Source of the DNA: Mastigocoleus testarum BC008
GTDB taxonomy: Bacteria > Cyanobacteriota > Cyanobacteriia > Cyanobacteriales > Nostocaceae
DNA: 64,000 nucleotides
NCBI RefSeq assembly: GCF_001456025.1
Contig: NZ_LMTZ01000129.1
Location: 1-64,000 of the forward strand
Reading direction: 5' to 3'
How positions within the stretch are numbered: position 1 is the first letter of the stretch; the number at the start of each line of letters is the position of its first letter. The position numbers and the translations under genes were made by a program. Of the stretch, positions 46,687 through 55,097 are shown piece after piece. A model generated the notes under the pieces. That model was not told the DNA's origin and did not search any database. It saw only the letters and a list, made by a program, of their open reading frames with translations.

Positions 46687-47736
46687 ATAATATTTATTAA
46701 TAAAACTAAACCGGCTCCATATTAGTAAGATTTACAACTCTAAGCCTTAATTAAGTACTCTACATATAAACTGAATAAATTCTGCCAATTGTAAAGAATG
46801 AGTAGGAGAGCGTGAATCAGGTAAAAAGCTAGAACCCCAATTAAAAAAAAATTGGGGTTATCTATAATAAATATCGTTGGTTGTAGAGTTAGTTTTATAA
46901 CTATTCAAATAGTATAGATAGAAGTTATAGTTTTCAGAGTTATAAATCTAGAAAACATAAATATATCAACTATAAATACGAGTCCCATATTGCATTTAAA
47001 TCTGAATTACTATATATTCATTTTAGAGGAGGAATTGTTTAATAAAACTTTAAGTTTGTAAGTTTAAAAATTCCCAGTTCATAAATTTACACATTAAAAT
47101 TTTAAAGTTAATAAAAATTTTTGCTAGATGGTAGATATAGAATACGTCAGTAAATAGCTAAATCCTTGACTTCAGTTCTTAAAAATAAATTTTTAACTTT
47201 GAGTGATTTGGGTCATTTCACTAATTCTATCTAGTGAATAGATTTACCTGTAAAGCTATACTACAAATTTTTTTTAGCTTTTGATTTGTCTTGTTTATCC
47301 CTATGAAAGCAAGATGATTTTCGCTATAGATTATTTTGCGAGGTCTTAATTCAGTAGTTAATTATTACTAAAATTATAAGCTTAGCTTTGAACTTTATAT
47401 GATTGTTTTCAAAGCATATCAAACATTTTAGCTATTCTATAATGTTGGCCAGCATACTTTAATTAACATCCTTAATAATATAAAATTTATTTACTCCGGG
47501 ATAAAAATCATTGCTTATATTTCATATATAGACGATGAATTTATAATTTCATCTCCTATTGAGAAAATAAATCAAACAATCAGGTGTTTAAATAATAGGG
47601 AGTTATTAATTATAAACAGTTATTGAATAAGGAATTTATTCAATATGTGTTAGTTGAATTTCATGCGAGCAAAATTTTAGCTGAATTATTGAAACTATCT
47701 CATTCATAAAACAAACTAAATTTCAAATATGTGGCG
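46687..47736. other. Long non-coding AT-rich stretch
   Basis: About 1.05 kb without a gene. It has a strong hairpin at 46833-46859 and nothing else I can name; a GAGGAGGAATT sequence at 47026 is not followed by a usable start. Confidence 0.5.
46833..46859 (+). terminator. Hairpin downstream of the TM2 gene
   Basis: AACCCCAATT, a loop of seven A, AATTGGGGTT: perfect 10-bp arms. Likely terminator, 147 bases after the TM2 stop. Confidence 0.55.
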
Positions 47737-47916
47737 ATGCTAAAAATTAAATCTAGACACCTTAATTTATTAACCTTTGTCATCTTAGGTTGTGGCTTTT
47801 TTTGTAGTATATCGAGTTTAGGAATTAATGAATTCTGGAAAAGTGAATTAGCTTTGATCCCTATCCAAGTAATGGCTCTTATTTATACAAGTTATTGTAA
47901 TTATGATCGTGGTTAA
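47737..47916 (+). CDS. Possible small membrane protein
   Basis: 59 residues from the ATG at 47737 (a GTG at 47731 is an alternative). Two hydrophobic helices (LLTFVILGCGFFCSISSL and ALIPIQVMALIYTSY) separated by NEFWKSE. Short, no clear ribosome-binding site, in an AT-rich region. It may be real but could be chance. Confidence 0.3.
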   Translation: MLKIKSRHLNLLTFVILGCGFFCSISSLGINEFWKSELALIPIQVMALIYTSYCNYDRG

Positions 47917-48061
47917 CTATTTATTATGTTGGAATTATTTATATAATTTAATAAGTATTACGATCTGTAAAAGAAGTAGAAATCGCTAAACTTAGCCTAA
48001 GCTCAAAATAGAAGCGTCTTGAATTGGGCTATGAAATCTTATAGGCGGTTCCATAATATGT

Positions 48062-50557
48062 ATGCAAACTCAAACCATTAGTTACACCACGACTGTTACA
48101 GATAAACCAATTGCAGATAAAATTACTTTGGATGTTGGGGGTATGAAGTGCGCGGGCTGTGTGAAAGCGGTAGAGCGCCAACTCGCCCAATATCCTGGAG
48201 TAACAGATGTAGTTGTGAATCTAGCAACGGAAATAGCTGTTGTTGAGTCTCAAGCGGGTGTAGTAGATCCAAATGCTTTAGCTCAAAAGATTACGGATGC
48301 AGGATTCCCATCACAGATCCGCCAATCAGATGCTAATGATGTAGGTAGTAATTCATCTGTCCGGGATTTAGAAACCAAACATCACCGGGAAATGCGCAGT
48401 TCAATGATACAGCTAGTAATAGCTGCTGTATTACTGATACTTTCAGGAATTGGGCATTTTGGTCACCTGAGCGGCGTGATGTTACCAGTTGTAAGTAATA
48501 TTTGGTTTCACTGTGGCTTAGCGACTTTGGCTTTACTAATCCCCGGTAAAGAAATTATCGTAGACGGTTGGCGTAGTTTATGGCGAAATACGCCCAACAT
48601 GAATACTTTAGTGGCGTTGGGTACTCTTACAGCTTACATTGCAAGTGTAATTGCGCTGCTATTTCCTAACATGGCTTGGGAATGTTTCTTTGACGAACCA
48701 GTCATGATGTTGGGTTTTATTTTGCTGGGACGAACCCTGGAAAAAAGAGCAAGAGGTCGTGCTGCAGCAGCTTTTAGGAAATTATTATCGCTTCAACCCA
48801 TTGTTGCTCGGTTAATTGCCAATCCCCATAAAACTAAAACTGAAAAAAATAATATTACTACAAACTTTATTGAAATTCCTGCTGCACAAGTGAAGGTTGG
48901 TGAATGGTTGCAGGTATTACCTTCGGAGAAGATACCCGTCGACGGCGAAGTTATGGAAGGAAAAACCACCGTTGACGAGTCAATGTTGAGTGGGGAAGCC
49001 GTACCAGTACTCAAGCAACCCGGAGATAAAGTTGCTGCAGGAACGATTAATCAATCTGGGGCGATCGTTATTCAAGCGGAGCGGACGGGTGACGATACAA
49101 CTTTGGCTCATATTGTGGCTTTAGTGGAAAATGCACAAACCCGTAAAGCACCAGTACAAAAATTAGCAGATACAGTTGCAGGTTACTTTACCTACGGAGT
49201 CTTGGGTGCTGCAATATTAACATTTGTTTTTTGGTATTTTATTGGAGTTAATATTTGGGATAATCTCACAATTTGGGGTGGGACAACATCAGCAGGACAA
49301 GCTTCACTGCTATTAAGTTTGAAATTAGCGATTGCAGTTATGGTAGTCGCTTGTCCCTGTGCTTTAGGACTTGCAACGCCAACAGCGATTTTAGTAGGAA
49401 CTGCGATCGCAGCAGAAAAGGGACTTTTAATTAAAGGTGGCGATGTTTTAGAAAGAGTCCACCAATTAGATACAGTAATCTTTGATAAAACTGGTACGCT
49501 AACTATTGGTAAGCCTACAGTTACCGACTGTTTGCTGATAGAGGAATTACTAACGGATAATTCGGCAACCCGTAAACCTGAAGCACAGACTTATGAATTA
49601 CAAACTCAGGAATCTTCCTCACAAACAATAACTGTTACTTTCCCAAAGGAAAGAGTTAAAAATTTATCTCCAGTTCTAGACTCTCAATCCTTATTAAAAT
49701 TAGCAGCAGCAGTGGAAAGTGGTACAGTTCATCCTTTCGCTACAGCAATTATTAATGCAGCACAGCAACAAAATTTAACAATCCCAGTAGCAACGGATTT
49801 TCGTACAGAACCTGGATTGGGTGTCTCAGGTGTAGTAGAAGAAAAATCAGTGTTGTTAGGTAATAAAGCCTGGTTGGAGCTACACGGAATAGTTGTGGAT
49901 CAAACCTTATCTCAAGCAGTTGAGAATTTTACAAAAAATGGTAAGACAGTAGTCTACGTTGCAGTAAATTATGCAATTGTTGGGATTTTCGCCATATCAG
50001 ATGTTGTAAGGGAAGATGCAGTTTCAGTAGTAGAACAACTACAACAAATGAATCTGCGCGTCATGTTATTGAGTGGTGATACTCCAGAAGTTGCGATCGC
50101 TTTAGGAAGGCAACTAAGTTTAGACGATAGCGATATTATTGCAGGCGTAATGCCAGGAGAAAAAGCTGAAGTTATTGAATCGCTACAAAACAATCAAAAA
50201 CATGTGGGAATGGTAGGAGATGGTATCAACGATGCTCCTGCATTATCTCAAGCAGATGTAGGAATTGCTCTGCATTCTGGAACAGATGTGGCTATGGAAA
50301 CAGCCGATATAGTTTTGATGAGAGATTCCCTTAATGACGTAGTAGAATCAATTCGATTTAGTCGTGCGACTTTTAATAAGATTCGTCAAAATCTATTCTG
50401 GGCTTTTGCATACAATACTTTAGGAATTCCCTTAGCTGCGGGGATATTATTACCTAGCTTTAATTTTGTTTTAACTCCCGCAGGTGCAGCAGCATTAATG
50501 GCTTTTAGCTCCGTTAGCGTTGTGACAAATTCGCTATTGTTAAGGCGTTTCACTTAA
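48062..50557 (+). CDS. ctaA: Copper-transporting P1B-type ATPase (CtaA-like)
   Basis: 831 residues, ATG start. One N-terminal heavy-metal-associated domain with GMKCAGC (C30, C33), eight membrane helices, SGEA (310-313), CPC (431-433), DKTGT (D475), an SGTVHPFA nucleotide-site motif (HP 557-558), GDGINDAP near 719, YN in TM7 and MAFSSVSVVTN in TM8. The CPC/YN/MxxSS set marks Cu(I) transport (P1B-1). The GMKCAGCVKAVE form of the metal site is like cyanobacterial CtaA (copper import towards thylakoids) rather than PacS; that assignment is from memory. A polar insert (about 500-535) lies after DKTGT. Confidence 0.9.
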   Translation: MQTQTISYTTTVTDKPIADKITLDVGGMKCAGCVKAVERQLAQYPGVTDVVVNLATEIAVVESQAGVVDPNALAQKITDAGFPSQIRQSDANDVGSNSSVRDLETKHHREMRSSMIQLVIAAVLLILSGIGHFGHLSGVMLPVVSNIWFHCGLATLALLIPGKEIIVDGWRSLWRNTPNMNTLVALGTLTAYIASVIALLFPNMAWECFFDEPVMMLGFILLGRTLEKRARGRAAAAFRKLLSLQPIVARLIANPHKTKTEKNNITTNFIEIPAAQVKVGEWLQVLPSEKIPVDGEVMEGKTTVDESMLSGEAVPVLKQPGDKVAAGTINQSGAIVIQAERTGDDTTLAHIVALVENAQTRKAPVQKLADTVAGYFTYGVLGAAILTFVFWYFIGVNIWDNLTIWGGTTSAGQASLLLSLKLAIAVMVVACPCALGLATPTAILVGTAIAAEKGLLIKGGDVLERVHQLDTVIFDKTGTLTIGKPTVTDCLLIEELLTDNSATRKPEAQTYELQTQESSSQTITVTFPKERVKNLSPVLDSQSLLKLAAAVESGTVHPFATAIINAAQQQNLTIPVATDFRTEPGLGVSGVVEEKSVLLGNKAWLELHGIVVDQTLSQAVENFTKNGKTVVYVAVNYAIVGIFAISDVVREDAVSVVEQLQQMNLRVMLLSGDTPEVAIALGRQLSLDDSDIIAGVMPGEKAEVIESLQNNQKHVGMVGDGINDAPALSQADVGIALHSGTDVAMETADIVLMRDSLNDVVESIRFSRATFNKIRQNLFWAFAYNTLGIPLAAGILLPSFNFVLTPAGAAALMAFSSVSVVTNSLLLRRFT

Positions 50558-50903
50558 GGCATTTTACTTAAAGCGTTTTATCCGTCGACGTTAAAATATT
50601 TCTTATTGACTAATATTGCTGACCTCAAATAATTAACTCAAATAATTATTTTCCCAATATCAGGTTAAACTAAGTCGTTAGGCAACTGTAGCAATGCTCA
50701 CTTAGCCTTACGACTATAGTTTTGTAAACAATGTTTTGTAAAAAAACAATTTTATAGAACAAAATGGTTCTAGTAATCGTATTAGCGAAAACATTAGTAG
50801 ATTATTTGGTTGTCCTATACCTCAAATCTGGTTTCGAGAATACCACAAAACCATATCAAGCAAATTTTAAAATTCTCAAAGTTCAAACTATTGAAGTAAC
50901 GAT
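50558..50903. other. Intergenic region
   Basis: 346 AT-rich bases between the copper ATPase and the FHA gene. No gene, copper-box-like operator or strong hairpin could be identified. Confidence 0.45.
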
Positions 50904-50909
50904 GTGTCA

Positions 50910-51344
50910 ATGACAGCAGAAAATCATCAGAATCATCTACTGATTATTGAAGACGCTCGTGGACGTAAAGAATTTATTTTGGAACGCCCGATTTATTCTA
51001 TCGGTAGAGACGTTGAATGCGATATTCGCTTAGCTTCGCAATTTGTCTCCCGTCGCCATGCGACTTTAGTCAGATTACCCAGGGGAAACAACAGCAACAC
51101 TCATTATTATCGAATTGTTGATGGTGATGCGAAAGGGAAGCCCAGTTCCAACGGAATAGTAGTTAATGGACGCAAAACTCCAGCACATGACCTGAGAAAC
51201 GAAGACGAAATAGTCTTCGGTCCTCAAGTACGTGCTATTTATTACTTACTGCAGCGCGAGACAACAACACAGGTACCAACAGATTTGAGTGAGTATGATA
51301 TTACTCTTATTAATCCTGGGATGACTGAGGATATAGAAGATTAA
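50910..51344 (+). CDS. FHA-domain protein
   Basis: 144 residues from the ATG at 50910; a GTG two codons earlier is possible. The whole protein is one forkhead-associated domain: SIGRDVECDIRL, VSRRHATL, SSNGIVVNGRKT and a final strand AIYYLL. The Arg, Ser-Arg-Arg-His and Asn residues that bind phosphothreonine are present. It should recognise a phosphorylated partner, probably of a Ser/Thr kinase; no kinase is adjacent. Confidence 0.9.
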   Translation: MTAENHQNHLLIIEDARGRKEFILERPIYSIGRDVECDIRLASQFVSRRHATLVRLPRGNNSNTHYYRIVDGDAKGKPSSNGIVVNGRKTPAHDLRNEDEIVFGPQVRAIYYLLQRETTTQVPTDLSEYDITLINPGMTEDIED

Positions 51345-51398
51345 AGACCTACTTGTCACCTCCGGTATATTTTTTACTATCAAGTGATTTAATTATTG

Positions 51399-51419
51399 GC
51401 TCTAGCAAAAAGCTAGAGC
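51399..51419. terminator. Hairpin between convergent genes
   Basis: GCTCTAGC - AAAAA - GCTAGAGC, perfect 8-bp arms, between the FHA gene and the minus-strand gene at 51455. Possible bidirectional terminator. Confidence 0.55.
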
Positions 51420-51454
51420 TACCTCGTGCTCAAGCTAGTACTGGATAACTCGCG

Positions 51455-51802
51455 CTATCCTGCAAGACTTTCAATTAAATGCCAGTGACGGCTATGTTCT
51501 ATTGCCTCCTTAATATACTCAAATAGTTGCCGACAGTGATTTTCAACTTGGAGTGGTAATTCCTCGTTTTTCATCACAATGCTCATGCGAGTTTCGGTCT
51601 CGGTAGCTGTACTTTTATCAATTAGTGCTTCTACTGTCACTAACTTTGAAAAAGGGACAGTACCAGGAATTTCCCTTGCCATCACGTAGTCAGATGTATA
51701 GTACATCACATTAAGACTACAGTCTTGTAGAAGTTCTACAATTAAAGGCAAAAGTTGTTCAAAATTAATAGAAAGAAGAAAAGAACAGGTATATCGAGCC
51801 AT
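51455..51802 (-). CDS. Small conserved-type protein of unknown function
   Basis: 115 residues, ATG start. Alternating beta and alpha pattern (RYTCSFLLSINFEQLLPLIV, then LNVMYYTSDYVMAREIPG, VTVEALIDKST, MSIVMKNEELPLQVENHC) suggests a compact alpha/beta fold. No family recognised. Good coding character. Faces the FHA gene and is back-to-back with the epimerase gene. Confidence 0.65.
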   Translation of the reverse strand: MARYTCSFLLSINFEQLLPLIVELLQDCSLNVMYYTSDYVMAREIPGTVPFSKLVTVEALIDKSTATETETRMSIVMKNEELPLQVENHCRQLFEYIKEAIEHSRHWHLIESLAG

Positions 51803-52019
51803 ATAGCCCCGTGCTTTGTAATACTCTGTCCATCCTATAATATCGAACTATATAAAAGCCAAGTTAACTTCGATTCATTTCTTGATTTTAGATACTGAAA
51901 ATCGTGTGATTGGGGATTGGAGATTAGGTTATTAGGGATTGGGGATTAGTAATATTTATAAGTTTGAACGCTCAGATCTGTAGAATAGGAGTTTGGTGGA
52001 GTCTACTTAGCGCTTAAAA

Positions 52020-52940
52020 ATGAAAATAGCAATTACTGGAGCAACGGGATTTGTTGGTAGTCGCTTGGTTGAACGACTCATTAGCCAAGGTCATGAATTA
52101 GTAGTACTTTCACGAAGTGTACAACGCGCCCAAAAAGTTTTTCCTACAACAGCATTTAAGAATTTAGAAATTGTTGGTTATACGTCTACCATGTCTGGGG
52201 ATTGGCAAAATGCAATAAACGGTTGTGATGCAGTTGTCAATCTTGCAGGAGAACCGATTGCTGAAGGGCGATGGACGCCAGAACGCAAGAATATTATTCT
52301 CAATAGCCGCAAACTCGGAACCCAAAAGATAGTCGAAGCAATAGGAAATGCAGATTCTAAACCTAGTGTATTGGTGAATGCTTCCGCAATTGGTTATTAC
52401 GGTACCAGTCAAACAGCGACCTTTGATGAAACGAGTTCTGCTGGTAATGATTTTCTCGCCCAAGTTACAACTGAATGGGAGTCGGAAGCCCAAAAAGTTA
52501 AGGATTTAGGAGTGCGACTGGTAATTTTACGTTTTGGTATTGTCCTGGGAATGGGTGGTGCTTTAGGTAAAATGATTACTCCATTTAAACTTTTTGCTGG
52601 AGGTCCTTTAGGTGATGGTCAACAATGGTTTTCCTGGATTCATGTAGATGATCTAGTGGGTTTGATTTTACAAGCCCTAAATAATTCCCAAATGGAAGGA
52701 GTATATAATGCAACTTCTCCTGAGCCCGTTCGAATGTCACAGTTTTGCGACACTATGGGTGAGGTTATGAATCGACCTTCTTGGCTACCTGTTCCAGGAT
52801 TTGCCCTTGAAGCACTATTAGGAGAAGCTGCAACAGTAGTTTTGCAAGGACAAGAGGTTTTACCCAAACGTACCTTGGAAAGTGGTTTTGAATACAAGTA
52901 TCCTAAATTGCAGCCTGCTTTAAGAGATATTTTGAAGTGA
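52020..52940 (+). CDS. TIGR01777-family epimerase-like protein
   Basis: 306 residues, ATG start. Rossmann fold with GATGFVGSRLVERL (7-20), NLAGEPIAEGRWTPERKN, ASAIGYYG, and a C-terminal DUF1731-like domain (about 250-300, GEAATVVLQGQEVLPKRTLE). This is the extended-SDR YfcH/SULA-type family, a nucleoside-diphosphate-sugar epimerase relative that some plants and cyanobacteria link to cell division; activity is unproven. STRR DNA begins directly after its stop. Confidence 0.9.
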   Translation: MKIAITGATGFVGSRLVERLISQGHELVVLSRSVQRAQKVFPTTAFKNLEIVGYTSTMSGDWQNAINGCDAVVNLAGEPIAEGRWTPERKNIILNSRKLGTQKIVEAIGNADSKPSVLVNASAIGYYGTSQTATFDETSSAGNDFLAQVTTEWESEAQKVKDLGVRLVILRFGIVLGMGGALGKMITPFKLFAGGPLGDGQQWFSWIHVDDLVGLILQALNNSQMEGVYNATSPEPVRMSQFCDTMGEVMNRPSWLPVPGFALEALLGEAATVVLQGQEVLPKRTLESGFEYKYPKLQPALRDILK

Positions 52941-52944
52941 GGGG

Positions 52945-53003
52945 TTGGGGATTGGTAATGGGTAATTGGTAATGGGTAATTGGTAATGGGTAATTGGTAA
53001 TTG
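52945..53003. repeat. STRR array (TTGGTAA/TGGGTAA)
   Basis: About eight heptamers in tandem (GGATTGGTAATGGGTAATTG and on), right after the epimerase stop. Confidence 0.9.
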
Positions 53004-53019
53004 AAAACCTTGACCGAAT

Positions 53020-53128
53020 CGCCATATGCCGCTTGCGGCGGCACGCAGTGCTTATGGCTAACGCCAGTCGCCAGTCACCAGTCGCCAGTCGCCAGTCCCT
53101 ATATGCCGCAAGGCGGCACGCAGTGCTA
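53020..53128. repeat. Palindrome copies 1 and 2 with CCAGTCG array
   Basis: Copy 1 at 53020-53052 (CGCCATATGCCGCTTGCGGC and GGCACGCAGTGCTT), a CCAGTCG/CCAGTCA heptamer array (53063-53098), then copy 2 at 53101-53128 (ATATGCCGCAAGGCGGCACG). The core TGCCGC/GCGGCA is palindromic. Confidence 0.85.
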
Positions 53129-53138
53129 TCCCCAATCC

Positions 53139-53390
53139 CTACCCATTACCAGCTTGAGAAAATTTTTTAGAAATCCAACTGATAATACCACTGAGAATTG
53201 CACCAGCCATTAAAATCCCAATCGCAGGATTGAACACAGGTTGCCACAATTTGTGCCACAAATCTAAACCTAGGGGTACCCCCATTGAATTACCAATTAC
53301 TGCGATCGCGAGCCATGCGAAAGCTGCAAATACAAAGAATACATCTGCTACTAGTATCCAGTTGAACCAGTTTAATAATTTATCTTTCAT
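53139..53390 (-). CDS. Small two-helix membrane protein
   Basis: 83 residues, ATG start. Two long helices (about 10-33 and 55-73). Resembles small cyanobacterial membrane proteins with WFNWILVADVFFVFAAFAWLAIA, no function known to me. The last residues and stop (GCT GGT AAT GGG TAG) are encoded by an STRR unit. Repeat arrays lie on both sides. Confidence 0.65.
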   Translation of the reverse strand: MKDKLLNWFNWILVADVFFVFAAFAWLAIAVIGNSMGVPLGLDLWHKLWQPVFNPAIGILMAGAILSGIISWISKKFSQAGNG

Positions 53391-53417
53391 AATGACGTTT
53401 GTTTAAATATTTTTTAT

Positions 53418-53582
53418 GGGGATTGGTAATGGGTAATTGGTAATGGGTAATTGGTAATTTGTAATTGGTAATTGCAATGGGTAACTCTTTCCCAATCTCC
53501 AGTTCCCAGTCGCCATATGCCGCTTGCGGCGGCACGCAGTGCTATCCCCAATCCCCAATCGCCAGTCGCCAATCCCCAATCC
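53418..53582. repeat. STRR array and palindrome copy 3
   Basis: GGATTGGTAATGGGTAATTG-type heptamers (53420-53482), then palindrome copy 3 at 53511-53544 and CCAATCC/CCAGTCG heptamers. Nearly the same composite sits on the other side of the small membrane protein gene. Confidence 0.85.
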
Positions 53583-54002
53583 CTAACCAAACAACCAGTT
53601 TTTAACTTTTGATAAACTTTGCCAGTCAGGTTTTCTGGTTAAACCATCTTCAATACTATTTTGAATTTCTTCGTACCATTCGCTGTTAAGGGAAATCAAC
53701 TGATGTGCAACATCAATGTGCTGTCTTACCCCTTTTTGATCATTTTCTAGCATTGCAACAGCTAAATTTACCCTTGCTTGGGGGTCTTGTGGATTGAGTT
53801 TAACAGCTTTTTGTGCGGCTTTAGATGCTGAGGAAGACTTATCTGCTAACAGATACAACCAAGCCAAACAAGTCCAAGCTGGAGCACTTTTTGGGGCGCG
53901 ATCGCAAACTTCTTTAAATACAGGAATTAATGAGGAAACTTCTTCACCAGCTTTATAACGTTCCAAGCCGGTATCGAACAAAGATTCAACAGTTTCAGTC
54001 AT
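53583..54002 (-). CDS. TPR protein
   Basis: 139 residues, ATG start. Two to three tetratricopeptide repeats (LFDTGLERYKAGEEVSSLIP, APAWTCLAWLYLLADKSSSA, PQDPQARVNLAVAMLENDQK). No signal peptide, so cytoplasmic. Probable protein-protein interaction role; partner unknown. Its stop is a few bases from the repeat composite. Confidence 0.8.
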   Translation of the reverse strand: MTETVESLFDTGLERYKAGEEVSSLIPVFKEVCDRAPKSAPAWTCLAWLYLLADKSSSASKAAQKAVKLNPQDPQARVNLAVAMLENDQKGVRQHIDVAHQLISLNSEWYEEIQNSIEDGLTRKPDWQSLSKVKNWLFG

Positions 54003-54353
54003 AGAAATTAATTAGTCAACAGTCAGTAGTTCATAGTCTATATTGACACTCCTCAGGCGTCATCCATGAGGATTTTTCATTCACAGATTTGAAGCTGCTG
54101 TGTAAAGTCTGGACAAATTGTGACACTTGTAGCTTATACTTCCTGTTTAAACGGGAATATGTAAGTGGTTATTCCTCCAAAGCAGTCGTGTAACGTGGAA
54201 TGATTTTAGATCGATACCGTAACACAAACAATTACTCTACTAATTAACTGGGCTTGGAATTCTTGATGTATAGTCAATAGTCATACATTCAATATTTAAA
54301 TGTTAATAATATTGAAATGACTAATGACTAACGACTAAACGACTAAATAACTA
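54003..54353. other. Intergenic region
   Basis: 351 bases. It contains CCTCA/TGAGG arms followed by ATTTTT at 54051-54077, a weak terminator-like structure, and GACTAAC/GACTAAA heptamer-like repeats near 54318-54345. No gene. Confidence 0.5.
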
Positions 54354-54710
54354 CTAAACGCCAAATGATTTGCCACAACCACAGGTTTGATTGGCATTTG
54401 GGTTGGTGAATTGAAAGCCACCACCAATCATGGCATTGCTGTAGTCTAGAACTAAGCCGTATAAATATAACAAGCTTTTGCGATCGCACACGATGTTGAA
54501 GCCATCATATTCAAATACCTCATCTTGAGGGGTGATTTTGCTGTTGTCTTCAAAATCCATCATGTAGGACATTCCGGAACATCCACCTTGACGAACTCCG
54601 ACTCGCAAGCATAAATCTTTATCTTGCTTGCTGCGCAAAAATTTGACTTGTTCTAATGCGGTAGGGGTTAGTTGAATACCCCGTTGTTGAGATGCTTGTG
54701 TTTGTGTCAT
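54354..54710 (-). CDS. sufA: A-type Fe-S carrier (SufA/IscA, HesB family)
   Basis: 118 residues, ATG start. Three conserved Cys: C44 in GGCSGMSY and C110/C112 in TCGCGKSF, the ligand set of A-type carriers. It accepts Fe-S clusters from the SufBCD scaffold and passes them to targets. It lies about 12 kb from sufBCDS rather than in the cluster, and no SufR operator like that at 36.85 kb is visible upstream. Confidence 0.93.
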   Translation of the reverse strand: MTQTQASQQRGIQLTPTALEQVKFLRSKQDKDLCLRVGVRQGGCSGMSYMMDFEDNSKITPQDEVFEYDGFNIVCDRKSLLYLYGLVLDYSNAMIGGGFQFTNPNANQTCGCGKSFGV

Positions 54711-55097
54711 CTGCTTTTTCCGTGATACAAGGTTTTGCTGTTACCCCTCTTAGAGCTTAGGGCAAAGCTCTAGTTTTAGCCTAGTGCTAACTGGGCTTGG
54801 CGAAGTTTTTGTCTTTAGTTTTTGTATCTATTCTAGCGAGATTGCTATTCAAGATTGGCAAATTGTAAATAACTCACCCGAAATCTATATTGGTGTTTTT
54901 ATCCTAGAATTGAGAGACTCCGTGTTCTTTCAGATCTGGTATTTTCAATTTTTTATGGAAGTACTAGCATAACCACCTGATAGCAACAGCGTGGCGTCAG
55001 CCATAGTTATTCTTAAATTCTTCGCCCTTGGAGTAACATCACCAAGGTTTGCTTTTACCAAAACTTTTAGTTGTAAATCTTTTTAATTGTTTAGTTT
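54711..55097. other. Intergenic region upstream of sufA
   Basis: 387 bases between divergent genes. It contains a hairpin TAGAGCTT-AGGGCA-AAGCTCTA at 54751-54772, in the presumed sufA leader. A 62-codon frame at 54784-54972 lacks coding character and is not annotated. Confidence 0.45.

Noticed and set aside
53001..53213. 70-codon frame across the repeats near 53.1 kb.
   Set aside because: It is made of STRR and palindrome sequence and overlaps the end of the small membrane protein on the other strand.
54784..54972. 62-codon frame upstream of the large acidic protein.
   Set aside because: No ribosome-binding site and a composition typical of AT-rich non-coding DNA.
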